From assembly GCF_001613125.1 (NCBI RefSeq), contig NZ_BDBT01000001.1, positions 372,001-436,000 on the forward strand: 64,000 bases of DNA. The letters are read 5' to 3'. The DNA comes from Nocardia shimofusensis NBRC 100134 (GTDB lineage Bacteria > Actinomycetota > Actinomycetes > Mycobacteriales > Mycobacteriaceae). Each line of letters opens with the position of its first letter. The stretch's first letter is position 1. The notes under the pieces were generated by a model. The model was not told the DNA's origin, ran no database searches, and was given only the letters and a program-made list of their open reading frames with translations. Made by a program: the position numbers and the translations under genes. Below are positions 40,696 through 49,300 of the stretch, piece after piece.

Positions 40696-41193
40696 TCAGC
40701 GGCGACGGCGCGTGCGCAGGTAGTCCTCGTTCACTCGGACGCCGAGCTCGTCCAGTTCGATCTTCTTGCCGGTCGCGCTGCGTACCTCCACGCGGACCGG
40801 CGCGCCGGTCGCCGCTTCGACGAGTTGCAGCGGCGGCGGGCCGGGCTGCAGGTAGGCATCGCCCCACTGCATGAGGGCCAGTACCGCGGGGAGCAGGTCG
40901 CGACCCATCGGGGTGAGCACGTATTCGTGCCTGGTCCGTTTGCCCTCCTCGCGATACGGGCGCTTCTCCAGCAGGCCCGCCTCGGTCAGCTTGCGTAGTT
41001 GCGCGGCGGCCGCGGCGGGCGTGATGCCGACGCGGGCGGCGAAGCCGTCGAACCGGCGGGTGCCGTAGTAGGCCTCGCGCAGGATGAGGATGGCCGAGCG
41101 GGTGCCGACCAGGTCCATCGCCTTGGCGATCGAGCATTCGTCGGTCTTCCACGCGCTCAGATCCGCCAGTGGGCCTTCCATCACCGCTGCCAT
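40696..41193 (-). CDS. HxlR/ArsR-type winged-helix regulator
   Basis: A 165-residue regulator. ECSIAKAMDLVGTRSAILILREAYYGTRRFD is the typical HxlR opening with an N-terminal Cys. The recognition helix PAAAAAQLRKLTEAGLLEKR and wing EGKRTRHEYVLTPMGRDL follow. The last 50 residues are an extra beta-rich extension (VRVEVRSATGKKIELDELGV). Among clustered ATGs, 41193 is chosen (MAAVMEGPL); 41205 and 41181 are possible. It is divergent from a thiolase gene, with repeated TCTGACT half-sites in the gap. Confidence 0.85.
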   Translation of the reverse strand: MAAVMEGPLADLSAWKTDECSIAKAMDLVGTRSAILILREAYYGTRRFDGFAARVGITPAAAAAQLRKLTEAGLLEKRPYREEGKRTRHEYVLTPMGRDLLPAVLALMQWGDAYLQPGPPPLQLVEAATGAPVRVEVRSATGKKIELDELGVRVNEDYLRTRRRR

Positions 41194-41212
41194 GAGGCAC
41201 ATCATACAAATC

Positions 41213-41270
41213 TCTGACTTGAGTCGACCATATCCAGACGTTAGTCTGACTATAGAAAAGTAGAGTCAGA
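41213..41270. promoter_or_regulatory. TCTGACT half-sites between HxlR and thiolase genes
   Basis: TCTGACT appears at 41213-41219 and 41245-41251, and its complement AGTCAGA at 41264-41270. The second copy is the core of TAGTC-T-GACTA (41242-41252), a perfect palindrome. The first is followed by TG-AGTC. The divergent intergenic position makes this the likely operator array of the regulator at 40696. Confidence 0.6.
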
Positions 41271-41306
41271 TCGAAGGGTCCGGCTCGCGGTTCAGAGGAG
41301 AACCCC

Positions 41307-42476
41307 ATGAGAGACGCGGTCATCGTCGAAGCCGTCCGCACGCCGATCGGCAAGGGCAAGCCGAACGGGGCACTGCACGATGTGCACGCCGTCGACCTGC
41401 TGGCGCACAGCCTGCGCGAGGTCGTGGCACGCGGCGGCATCGACCCCGCGCTGATCGACGATGTGATCGGCGGCGTGGTCGGGCAGGTCGGCGAGCAGGG
41501 CGCCAACATGACCCGGCGGGCCGCGCTCGCGGCCGGATATCCCGAATCGGTGCCCGCCACCACCGTCGACAGGCAGTGCGGCAGCAGCCAGCAGGCGATC
41601 CACTTCGCCGCACAGGGCGTGATCGCCGGCGCCTACGACATCGTGGTCGCGGCGGGGGTGGAGTCGATGGGCCGGATTCCCATGGGCGCGAACGTCGCCG
41701 GTGTGGGCGACATCTCCGGCGTCGGGTTCGCCGAGCGCTACCCCGACGGTCTGGTCCCGCAGGGCATCAGCGCCGAACTCATCGCGGCCCGCTGGGGGCT
41801 CAGCCGCACCCGGCTCGACGAATTCGCCCTCGCCAGCCACGACAAGGCCGCTCAGGCGACGAAGAACGGGCTGTTCACCGCCGAGCTGACCCCGATCGCC
41901 GGCCTGACCACCGACGAGGGCATCCGCGTCGGCAGCACACTGGAGACGCTGGGGGCGTTGCGTCCCGCCTACTACGATCCGGCGATGGCGGCCCGCTTCC
42001 CCGAGATCGACTGGCGCATCACCGCCGCCTCGGCCAGCCAGGTCAGCGACGGCAGCGCCGCGGTGCTGATCATGACCAGTGAGCGAGCCGCGCAACTGGG
42101 CCTGACACCGTTGGCCCGGGTGCACAGCTTCGCCGTCGCGGGGGACGACCCGCTGCTGATGCTGACCGCCGTCATCCCCGCCACCCGAAAGGTGTTGCAG
42201 CGCGCCGGCCTCCAGCTCTCCGACATCGATCTGATCGAGATCAACGAGGCGTTCTCCCCGGTGGTGCTGGCCTGGGCCGCGGACACCGGCGCGGATCTCG
42301 GCAAGGTCAATGTCAACGGCGGAGCCATCGCGCTCGGTCACCCGCTGGGCGCCTCGGGTGCGCGGTTGGCGACGACGCTGGTGCACGCGATGCGCGAGCG
42401 CGGCGCGCGGTACGGACTGCAGACGATGTGCGAGGCGGGCGGATTGGCGAACGCGACGGTGTTCGAACGGATCTGA
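41307..42476 (+). CDS. Acetyl-CoA acyltransferase (thiolase family)
   Basis: A 389-residue thiolase that cleaves 3-ketoacyl-CoA or condenses acetyl-CoA. The nucleophilic Cys is in VDRQCGSSQQA (about residue 93), the NEAF motif follows in INEAFSPVV, the catalytic His in GHPLGASG and the second Cys in MCEAGGLAN, where most thiolases have CIGGG, so the C-terminal loop is of the FadA5/steroid or broad-range degradative type. The ATG is preceded by AGAGGAGAACCCC. HxlR-controlled divergent unit; a very strong palindromic terminator follows. Confidence 0.9.
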   Translation: MRDAVIVEAVRTPIGKGKPNGALHDVHAVDLLAHSLREVVARGGIDPALIDDVIGGVVGQVGEQGANMTRRAALAAGYPESVPATTVDRQCGSSQQAIHFAAQGVIAGAYDIVVAAGVESMGRIPMGANVAGVGDISGVGFAERYPDGLVPQGISAELIAARWGLSRTRLDEFALASHDKAAQATKNGLFTAELTPIAGLTTDEGIRVGSTLETLGALRPAYYDPAMAARFPEIDWRITAASASQVSDGSAAVLIMTSERAAQLGLTPLARVHSFAVAGDDPLLMLTAVIPATRKVLQRAGLQLSDIDLIEINEAFSPVVLAWAADTGADLGKVNVNGGAIALGHPLGASGARLATTLVHAMRERGARYGLQTMCEAGGLANATVFERI

Positions 42477-42513
42477 CGAGCTTGCTCACCCGAACCGATT
42501 GCCTCCGGGACGA

Positions 42514-42555
42514 CGACGCGGGCCGTACCTTTCGCGAAAGGTACGGCCCGCGTCG
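42514..42555. terminator. 42-bp perfect palindrome, bidirectional terminator
   Basis: A perfect palindrome with 21-bp arms and no spacer, centred between 42534 and 42535 (core CTTTCGCGAAAG, arms continuing GGGCCGTAC outwards). It lies between the thiolase stop and the convergent secreted-protein gene, so it can end both transcripts. Confidence 0.75.
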
Positions 42556-42573
42556 CGTTCGTGCGGGGACTGC

Positions 42574-42861
42574 TCAACAGAGCGGGTACTTCGATCCGAC
42601 GAACTCGCCCTTCAACAGGCAGACCAGAAACTGGATCGCGTCGTTCAGGTACACCGAACCGGTGGACGAACCGCTGTCGGCCACCGGGGCAGCTGCGACG
42701 GGGGTCGCGACTGCGGCGGGTGCGGTCGCGAACACCGCCGATGTCGTGATCGCGGCAGATACGACGGGGGTCGCGACTGCGGCGGGCGCGGTCGCGAACA
42801 CCGCCGATGTCGTGAGCGCGGCAGATACGACGGCGATCGCGACTGCTCGTTGCATACGCAT
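42574..42861 (-). CDS. Small secreted protein with duplicated signal-peptide segment
   Basis: A 95-residue protein. The N-terminal signal-like stretch AVVSAALTTSAVFATAPAAV is followed directly by an almost identical copy (VVSAAITTSAVFATAPAAVA), both ending in an AxA-type cleavage site. The remaining 35 residues (GSSTGSVYLNDAIQFLVC, then KYPLC) carry two cysteines. GGAG lies 5 nt before the ATG at 42861. No family is recognised; an exported small envelope protein is likely. Confidence 0.65.
   Translation of the reverse strand: MRMQRAVAIAVVSAALTTSAVFATAPAAVATPVVSAAITTSAVFATAPAAVATPVAAAPVADSGSSTGSVYLNDAIQFLVCLLKGEFVGSKYPLC
42697..42848. repeat. 66-bp tandem duplication in a signal-peptide coding region
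   Basis: Copy A (42697-42762) and copy B (42763-42828) differ at only two positions, and a third partial copy of about 20 bp follows (42829-42848). The period is 66 bp (22 codons), so the reading frame is kept and the protein gains a second hydrophobic segment. The near-identity suggests a recent event. Confidence 0.85.
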
Positions 42862-43045
42862 GTGAACTCCATCTATGGAAACGACGACAGCTTCACGAGA
42901 GTGTCGGCCGACGATGCCGGTCCGCGACAGCCCCGGCTTTACGGGGGTCGGCAGGCTGTACCTGATCCCCTCGGCCACGTGCGGAGGCTCAGGCCGCGCC
43001 GCTGTCGCGCGGTTGCGGAGTCCCACGGGCTGAAGGCTCAGGGAG

Positions 43046-44110
43046 TCAGAGCCAGCCGTTGCGGCGGAAGGCGACGAACAGACCGCCGCAGATCGCGAAC
43101 ATCGCCAGCAGCACCATCGGGTAACCCCACTCGTGGGTCAGCTCCGGCATGTGCTGAAAGTTCATGCCGTAGACGCCGGCGATCATGGTCGGCACCGCGG
43201 CGATCGCGACCAGCGCGCTGATCTTGCGCATATCGGTGTTCTGCTGCACGGTGATCTTGGTCAGCGAGGCGTTGACCAGTGCCGACAGCGCGTCGTCGAC
43301 ATCGGTGATGTGCTCGGCCGCGACGGTGTGGTGGTCGGCGACATCGCGCAGATAGTGCCGGATCTCCTTCGGCAGCCCGGAATCCGGCCTGGTCAGCGCC
43401 TGCAGCGGGGCAGCCAGCGGCAACACCGCGCGGCGCAGTTCGACGATCTCGCGTTTGAGCTGATAGATGGGTTCGACGTGCATCCGGGCGCCCGGGGTGA
43501 AGACCTCTTCCTCCATCTCCTCGACGTCGTCCTCCACCTCCGCGGTGACCTCGAGATAGGTGTCCACGATGTGATCGGCGATGGCGTGCAGCACCGCGCC
43601 GGGGCCGAGCGCCAGCCGTTCGGGATCGGCCTCCAGGTTCGCGCGCACCGTCTTGAGCTGGGAGTGCGAACCGTGGCGGACCGCGACCACGAAATCCGGT
43701 CCGACGAATACCAGGACCTCGCCGGTCTTCACGATCTCGCTGACACTGTTCATGTCGTGCTCCACATAGGCGACCGTGCGCAGCACCACGACCATCACGT
43801 CGTCGTAGCGCTCCAGCTTCGGGCGCTGGCGCGCGACCAGTGCGTCCTCCACCGCCAGCGAGTGCAGGCCGAACTCCGCGGCGATATCCCCGAGATGACG
43901 CTCGTCGGGTTCGTGCATCCCGATCCAGACGAACCCGCCCTCGGGCCCGCGCACCGCTTTCAACGCCTCGCTGTGGCTGAAGCGCCCCGGCACCCGCCTG
44001 CCGTCGCGGTAGACCGCGCAGTCCACGATCGACCGCGCGATGGGAATGGGGATCCGCAGCGGCCTCCCGCGCTGCGGTGCCGCCACGTCCCGACCGTCCT
44101 GATTCGCCAC
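43046..44110 (-). CDS. corA: CorA-type magnesium/cobalt channel
   Basis: A 354-residue CorA channel that takes up Mg2+. A long cytoplasmic funnel domain ends in the stalk helix. The two transmembrane helices at the C-terminus are ALVAIAAVPTMIAGVYGMNF, with the defining GMN motif, and MVLLAMFAICGGLFVAF. A strongly acidic segment, EVEDDVEEMEEEVF, matches the willow-helix region. The GTG at 44110 lies 6 nt after TAGGCT (44122-44117), so the mRNA is probably leaderless. No M-box riboswitch is visible in the 92-bp gap to menC. Confidence 0.93.
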   Translation of the reverse strand: MANQDGRDVAAPQRGRPLRIPIPIARSIVDCAVYRDGRRVPGRFSHSEALKAVRGPEGGFVWIGMHEPDERHLGDIAAEFGLHSLAVEDALVARQRPKLERYDDVMVVVLRTVAYVEHDMNSVSEIVKTGEVLVFVGPDFVVAVRHGSHSQLKTVRANLEADPERLALGPGAVLHAIADHIVDTYLEVTAEVEDDVEEMEEEVFTPGARMHVEPIYQLKREIVELRRAVLPLAAPLQALTRPDSGLPKEIRHYLRDVADHHTVAAEHITDVDDALSALVNASLTKITVQQNTDMRKISALVAIAAVPTMIAGVYGMNFQHMPELTHEWGYPMVLLAMFAICGGLFVAFRRNGWL

Positions 44111-44116
44111 GGCCGC

Positions 44117-44196
44117 AGCCTAGCCGCACCGTCCCGCGCCTCGCCGAGGACGAATCGGGACGGCTGTGGCCGGTCGGTCTCGGTGCGACCTATCGT
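44117..44196. promoter_or_regulatory. Back-to-back leaderless promoters of corA and menC
   Basis: TAGGCT (44122-44117, minus strand) is 6 nt before the corA GTG, and TATCGT (44191-44196, plus strand) is 6 nt before the menC ATG. The spacing places each transcription start on its start codon. Confidence 0.55.
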
Positions 44197-44202
44197 GGCG
44201 GG

Positions 44203-45174
44203 ATGACCCTGCCCGCCGAGCCCGTCGTCTACGCGATCCCGATGCGCACCCGATTTCGCGGCATCACCGTGCGGGAAGGGATGGTGATTCCCGGCGCGCG
44301 GGGATGGGGGGACTTCTGCGCCTTCCCCGAGTACGACGACAGGGAGGCCGCCGGATGGCTGGCCACGGCGCTGGAGCAGGCCGAGCAGGGCTGGCCGGAA
44401 CCGGTGCGGGAGTGGATCCCGGTGAACTGCATCGTGCCCGCCGTCGAGGCGGAGCGGGCGCATCGGATGGTGCTCGACTCCCGCTGCCGGACGGCGAAGG
44501 TGAAGGTGGCCGATCACCCGGGGTCGTTGCCGGAGGATCTGGAGCGGGTGGCGGCGGTGCGGGACGCGCTCGGGGCCGACGGCTCGGTGCGGGTCGACGC
44601 GAACGCGGTGTGGGATGTGGACACCGCCGTCGCGCACATCACCGAGATCGACAAGGCCGCAGGTGGATTGCAGTACGTCGAGCAGCCGTGCCGGACGGTG
44701 GCGGAGCTGGCGGCGGTACGCAGGAAGGTCGACGTGCCGATCGCCGCCGACGAATCGATCCGGCGGGCGGAGGATCCGATGCGGGTGGCGGTCGCCGAGG
44801 CGGCCGACATCGCGGTGATCAAGTGCACGCCGCTGGGCGGGGTGCGGCGGGCGCTGCGAGTGGCCGAGGCGGCCGGGCTGCCGGTGGTGGTGTCATCGGC
44901 GCTGGAGACGAGTATCGGGTTGGGGGCGCAGCTCGCGCTCGCCGGTGCGCTGCCGGAGCTGGACTTCGCGTGCGGGCTGGGGACGGCCTCGCTGTTCGAG
45001 GGCGATCTGGTGACCGAGCCGCTGTTCCCGGTCGACGGGTACCTGCCGGTGCCGCTGCGCCCGCGCGATCCGGATCCGGCCCTGCTGGAGCGGTATCGCC
45101 ATCGCGACCCCGCGCGGGTCGCGTGGTGGCAGGACAGGTATCGCCGGGTCCGGGCACTGGTCGACACGAACTGA
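44203..45174 (+). CDS. menC: o-Succinylbenzoate synthase
   Basis: A 323-residue enolase-superfamily enzyme of menaquinone synthesis, dehydrating SHCHC to o-succinylbenzoate. The catalytic Lys is in AKVKVADHPG. Metal ligands are in VRVDANAVWD (Asp), YVEQPCRT (Glu) and IAADESIRR (Asp). The second catalytic Lys is in AVIKCTPLGG, and SALETSIG follows as in actinobacterial MenC. Other men genes are not in the window. A TATCGT element 6 nt upstream of the ATG suggests leaderless expression. Confidence 0.92.
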   Translation: MTLPAEPVVYAIPMRTRFRGITVREGMVIPGARGWGDFCAFPEYDDREAAGWLATALEQAEQGWPEPVREWIPVNCIVPAVEAERAHRMVLDSRCRTAKVKVADHPGSLPEDLERVAAVRDALGADGSVRVDANAVWDVDTAVAHITEIDKAAGGLQYVEQPCRTVAELAAVRRKVDVPIAADESIRRAEDPMRVAVAEAADIAVIKCTPLGGVRRALRVAEAAGLPVVVSSALETSIGLGAQLALAGALPELDFACGLGTASLFEGDLVTEPLFPVDGYLPVPLRPRDPDPALLERYRHRDPARVAWWQDRYRRVRALVDTN

Positions 45175-45252
45175 CAGGCCCCGACCGCAGCCGGGAGAGG
45201 GGCGCACACGGCGACCGGGATCAGCCCTCGGCCGCTCCGCGCGAATCACGCT

Positions 45253-45765
45253 CTAACCGATCCGCACCCCACAGCCCAGCATCGTCGCGCGCAACAGGAG
45301 AGCGGCTTCGGGGCCGATGACGCCGTCGACCAATTCCAGGTAGCGGGAACAGAATTCGGGACCGTGCGGGGCCGCCGCATCCGCTTCGGGGGCGAGGTGG
45401 TGGGCCAGTTCGTGCAGGACGACGAGCTCGCGCAGCGCCCAGCCCGTGCCGCCGGTGTGCAGGGGGACGGCGAGCACCGCGCCCGCCGGGTCGTAGTGGG
45501 CGGCGGCGCTGCCCGCCCGGGAACGCACCCGGATGGGCGCGGACGCGCGATCCCACTGTGCGCGAACCCAGTTCAGCGCCAGCACGCGATCGGCGTAGGT
45601 CTGCACCGATTCGACCGAGGCGAAGCGGCGCTCGACGGGCAGGGTCAGCAGGGAGCCGTGGAATTCGACGGTGCGGTGACCGGCTTCGCCCGCTCGGTCG
45701 AACATGCCCCGCACCAGCTGTTCGGCGTCGTAGACCCGCGCGCGCTGAGCGTCACGTGCGGGCAC
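45253..45765 (-). CDS. TIGR04338-type putative metallohydrolase
   Basis: A 170-residue protein with a zinc-metallopeptidase motif, VVLHELAHHLAPEA (HExxH, about residues 118-122), and the third ligand probably in APHGPEFCSRYLEL. This short HELAHH protein family is typical of Actinobacteria and often sits beside a DUF2786 protein, as here (stop at 45853 of the upstream gene, same strand, 87 nt apart). The substrate is unknown. Start at GTG 45765, with AGGGGG about 9 nt before it. Confidence 0.8.
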   Translation of the reverse strand: MPARDAQRARVYDAEQLVRGMFDRAGEAGHRTVEFHGSLLTLPVERRFASVESVQTYADRVLALNWVRAQWDRASAPIRVRSRAGSAAAHYDPAGAVLAVPLHTGGTGWALRELVVLHELAHHLAPEADAAAPHGPEFCSRYLELVDGVIGPEAALLLRATMLGCGVRIG

Positions 45766-45852
45766 GATGCCGGGCCCCCTCGCTCCCGCCGCCGGATTCC
45801 ACCCTCGGACGCAGAAGCGCTCCCACCACGGACACCGCTGCGGCCGCGAGCC

Positions 45853-46722
45853 TCATTCGCCCGCGCCGCCGCCCGGCGCCAATTCGCCCCGGGCGGCGCC
45901 CAGTTCCGGGGACAGACCCAGACGTGCGACCCGGCCCGCCCGGTCACCTGCCTGCCTGGCGGCGGCCGAGTGCCCGGTGGAGGCCGCGGGGCCGCGCCAG
46001 GTGCCGCGCGCTTCGGACGTGCGGCGGTAGAAGTCGACGAGTTCGACCTCCTTGTTCCGTAACGCGACCGCCGTGCCGACGGACGCCGACGCGTCTCCCG
46101 CGATGGCATCAGCTTCCAGGGCTTCGGCTTCGACGCAAGACTTGACCTCGGCCAGCCTGCGCCCGATCCGCTCGGCGAAGGCCATCTGGAAGTTCAGTCG
46201 GGCGGTCACCGCGGCGGCGGGGACACGGACCCGGCGACGAACGACGGCGCCGTGACGTCGCTCGGTGACGATCTTGTCCACCGTCGCCTCCCGGTAGGCG
46301 CCGGACTTGATGTAGTGGTCACCGGCGCGCACCATCTGCACCAGCAGGCTCGTATAGAGCGCCTCGCACAGGTCGATGTCGGCGGCGAACCCGTAGGCGT
46401 AGACCTGGGTGGAGGTGCGGGCGACATCGCAGCGCACATCGTTGGCGTGCGCGATCGCGACGAACAACTGGACGTAGGTGCGCAGCCCTTTGCGGCCGGG
46501 CTCGCCGATCGGGATGATCCGCTGTACCGGGGTCACCCTGCGTTCCCGTCCGGCGACGTGCGCGCGAGCCACCGCGAGGTCGATGGACGAGCGGGTCGCC
46601 AGCCGCTGCGCGGCGGCCAGGAACGCCTCTGCTTCGTGCTCGTTGTCGGTGGCCTCGGCCTTGCGCAGCAACCCGCCGATGCGGGTCAGCATCCGCTCGG
46701 GAACCTGGTTCGGCGCACTCAT
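45853..46722 (-). CDS. DUF2786 domain-containing protein
   Basis: A 289-residue protein. The N-terminal 40 residues (MLTRIGGLLRKAEATDNEHE, then AEAFLAAAQRLATR) are the DUF2786 helix pair found in many actinobacterial and phage-related proteins. The rest is helical with an Arg-rich stretch (RRHGAVVRRRVRVP) and a Gly/Ala-rich disordered tail. Together with the TIGR04338 metallohydrolase it forms a conserved two-gene unit of unknown role; DNA-related functions have been guessed for DUF2786 but not shown. Confidence 0.82.
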   Translation of the reverse strand: MSAPNQVPERMLTRIGGLLRKAEATDNEHEAEAFLAAAQRLATRSSIDLAVARAHVAGRERRVTPVQRIIPIGEPGRKGLRTYVQLFVAIAHANDVRCDVARTSTQVYAYGFAADIDLCEALYTSLLVQMVRAGDHYIKSGAYREATVDKIVTERRHGAVVRRRVRVPAAAVTARLNFQMAFAERIGRRLAEVKSCVEAEALEADAIAGDASASVGTAVALRNKEVELVDFYRRTSEARGTWRGPAASTGHSAAARQAGDRAGRVARLGLSPELGAARGELAPGGGAGE

Positions 46723-46925
46723 CGCGAGCCAGCCTAGCCACGGCGGCTCGCCCGTCGATCCGGCAGCCCGGCCCCGGAGGGCGACCCACCCGCGGGTGAT
46801 CGATTCCCGAGCATGATCGGACGCGGCCGGTCGACACCATGTATCTTGCGTGATGCACCGGCCTCGGTGTGCTGCCGCTCACGTGGCAACCCGCAGACGT
46901 CGTAAATCTTTGGAGAGTGTCCGCG

Positions 46926-48227
46926 ATGGCTTGGAAAAAGGTGTCGTCCCTACGTTCATCGGTCGTACCGCGCGCCGCGATGGTGGCCGCCTCGGCCGCG
47001 CTGCTGACGGCCACCTTCGCCACCGCCTGCTCGACCGACAGCGGCGGCAATCCCACCACCGAGAATCTCGAGGGCCGCGGCCCGATCACCTACGTCGAGG
47101 GCAAGGACACCACCGAGACCGGCGTGGTGAAGCAGCTCATCGAGCGCTGGAACGCCTCGCACCCGGACGAGCAGGTGACCTTCAAGGAGCAGTCCAACGA
47201 CGCCTCCCAGCAGTACGACGACCTGGTCGAGCACATGCGCTCCCAGCAGTCCGACTACGACGTGATCGCCCTGGACGTGCCGTGGACCGCGGAGTTCGCC
47301 GCCAAGGGCTGGATCCAGCCGCTGAAGGACTCGTTCTCGCTCGACACCTCGACGCTGCTGTCGCCGACGGTCGCCAGCGCCACCTACAACAACACCCTCT
47401 ACGCCGCGCCGCGCAACACCAACGGCGGCCTGCTGTTCTACCGCACCGACCTGGTCCCCGCACCGCCGAAGACCTGGGGCGAGATGCTGGGTCAGTGCCA
47501 GATCGCCCGGGACAACGGCATCGGCTGCTACGCCGGTCAGTTCGCGCCCTACGAGGGCCTGACGGTGAACACCTCCGAGGTCATCAACGCCTTCGGCGGC
47601 ACCTTCGTCGGCTCCGACGGCAAGACCGCCACCGTGGACAGCCCGCAGGCCCGCGCCGGCCTGACCACTCTGGTCGACGCCTACAACAACGGCGACATCC
47701 CGAAGGAAGCCATCACCTTCAAGGAGCCGGAGTCGGCCAATGCCTTCACCCAGGGCAACCTGATGTTCCTGCGCGGCTGGCCGTCCACCTTCGGTGACGC
47801 GGGCGCGGAGTCCTCACTGGTGAAGGACAAGTTCGGAGTCGCGCCGCTGCCCGGCGAGAACGGCGTCGGCGCCTCCACCCTGGGCGGCTACAACGCCGCG
47901 ATCAGCTCGTTCTCCAAGAACAAGGCCACCGCGCTGGACTTCCTGCGCTTCCTGATCAGCGAGGACGCGCAGCACATCATCGCCTCGGGCGCGCTGCCCT
48001 CGGTGCGTGCCTCGCTCTACGACGAGCCCGCCCTGATCGCCAAGATGCCGTACCTGCCCGCGCTCAAGGAATCCATCGCCGGCGCCGTGCCGCGTCCGGT
48101 GACCCCGTTCTATCCGGCGGTGTCCAAGGCCATCCAGGACAACGCCTATGCTGCCCTGACCGGAGCCAAGTCCGTCGACGACGCGATCGTCGGCATGCAG
48201 AAGGGCATCGAGACCGCCGGTTCGTAG
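46926..48227 (+). CDS. lpqY: Sugar ABC importer substrate-binding lipoprotein (LpqY-like)
   Basis: A 433-residue binding lipoprotein. The signal peptide VPRAAMVAASAALLTATFA ends in the lipobox FATAC. The mature part is a family 1 (maltose/trehalose-type) binding protein with ITYVEGKDTTETGVVKQLIE, YDVIALDVPWTAEFAAKGWI, YAAPRNTNGGLLFYRTDLV and FLRGWPSTFGDAG, closely like mycobacterial LpqY, which recycles trehalose released from mycolate transfer. GGAGAG lies 8 nt before the ATG at 46926; the longer frame adds non-signal residues. First gene of lpqY-sugA-sugB; no ATPase gene follows. Confidence 0.88.
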   Translation: MAWKKVSSLRSSVVPRAAMVAASAALLTATFATACSTDSGGNPTTENLEGRGPITYVEGKDTTETGVVKQLIERWNASHPDEQVTFKEQSNDASQQYDDLVEHMRSQQSDYDVIALDVPWTAEFAAKGWIQPLKDSFSLDTSTLLSPTVASATYNNTLYAAPRNTNGGLLFYRTDLVPAPPKTWGEMLGQCQIARDNGIGCYAGQFAPYEGLTVNTSEVINAFGGTFVGSDGKTATVDSPQARAGLTTLVDAYNNGDIPKEAITFKEPESANAFTQGNLMFLRGWPSTFGDAGAESSLVKDKFGVAPLPGENGVGASTLGGYNAAISSFSKNKATALDFLRFLISEDAQHIIASGALPSVRASLYDEPALIAKMPYLPALKESIAGAVPRPVTPFYPAVSKAIQDNAYAALTGAKSVDDAIVGMQKGIETAGS

Positions 48228-48274
48228 GCGGTAACGCGCACCGGACCCGACCAACCCGTAGGAGAGAGATAACG

Positions 48275-49300
48275 GTGTCGGTTCCCCCGAACGCGGCCCC
48301 ACCCCTGTCGAAGGACGAATTCCTCGCGCCGAAGCGCGGGTTCTTCGGCGGGCTGGGGGCCGAACTGCGCGCCTCGCGCCGGGCGTGGCTGCTGGTCACG
48401 CCCGTTCTGCTGGCACTGACCGTGGTCATCGGTTACCCGGTGGTGCGCGCGCTGTACATGTCCTTCCAGAAGGATTCCGGGCTCGACCCGAGCACCGGGA
48501 TGTTCGTCGAGGGCGGCAGCGCCGGCTTCGACAACTACCTGCACTGGCTGTTGCAGCAGTGCACGCTGCCGACCGGCGAGACCATCGCCTGCCCGACCGG
48601 CAACCTCGGCTCGCAGTTCTGGACCGCCATCGGCATCACGCTGTTCTTCGCGGTCGTCACCGTCACGCTGGAGGCCACCCTCGGCCTGATCATGGCGATG
48701 GTGATGAGCAAGAGCTTCACCGGCCGGGCGCTGCTGCGCGCGGCGGTGCTGATCCCGTGGGCCATCCCCACCGCGGTCACCGCACGGCTGTGGGAGTTCA
48801 TGTTCCAGTACGACGGCGTGGTCAACCGGGTGCTCGGCACCCACATCCTGTGGACCTCGGACCCGTGGGCGGCCCGGTTCGCGGTGATCGTCGCCGACGT
48901 GTGGAAGACGACGCCGTTCATGGCGCTGCTCATCCTGGCCGGGCTTCAGGTCATCCCGAACGACGTGTACGAGGCCGCCAGGGTCGACGGCGCCTCGGCC
49001 TGGCAGCGGTTCACCCAGATCACCATGCCGCTGCTCAAGCCCGCGCTGATGGTGGCGATCCTGTTCCGCACGATGGACGCGCTGCGGATGTACGACCTGC
49101 CCGCGATCCTGACGCTGAACAACCCGGACACCCGGACGATCTCGATCCTGGTGGTCGATCAGGTCAGGCAGGGCCCCAACAGCGCGGCGGCGCTGTCGAC
49201 GATCACGTTCCTGCTGATCTTCGCCGTGGCGTTCGTGATGGTGAAGTTCCTGGGCGCCAACGCGGTGCGAACCCAGGAAGCTCAGCGAGAGGCGCACTGA
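48275..49300 (+). CDS. sugA: Sugar ABC importer permease (SugA-like)
   Basis: A 341-residue MalF-type permease with about six transmembrane helices (LLVTPVLLALTVVIGYPVVR first, TITFLLIFAVAFVMVKFL last) and the EAA loop YEAARVDGASAWQRFTQITM that docks the ATPase. The hydrophilic insert CTLPTGETIACPTGN between helices 1 and 2 is typical of SugA. The GTG start has AGGAGAGAGA upstream, 47 nt after lpqY. Stop and next start share TGATG. Confidence 0.9.
   Translation: MSVPPNAAPPLSKDEFLAPKRGFFGGLGAELRASRRAWLLVTPVLLALTVVIGYPVVRALYMSFQKDSGLDPSTGMFVEGGSAGFDNYLHWLLQQCTLPTGETIACPTGNLGSQFWTAIGITLFFAVVTVTLEATLGLIMAMVMSKSFTGRALLRAAVLIPWAIPTAVTARLWEFMFQYDGVVNRVLGTHILWTSDPWAARFAVIVADVWKTTPFMALLILAGLQVIPNDVYEAARVDGASAWQRFTQITMPLLKPALMVAILFRTMDALRMYDLPAILTLNNPDTRTISILVVDQVRQGPNSAAALSTITFLLIFAVAFVMVKFLGANAVRTQEAQREAH

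Noticed and set aside
42862..43045. Possible riboswitch upstream of the small secreted protein
   Set aside because: Some GC-rich stems are present but I could not match a known riboswitch core (c-di-AMP or M-box).
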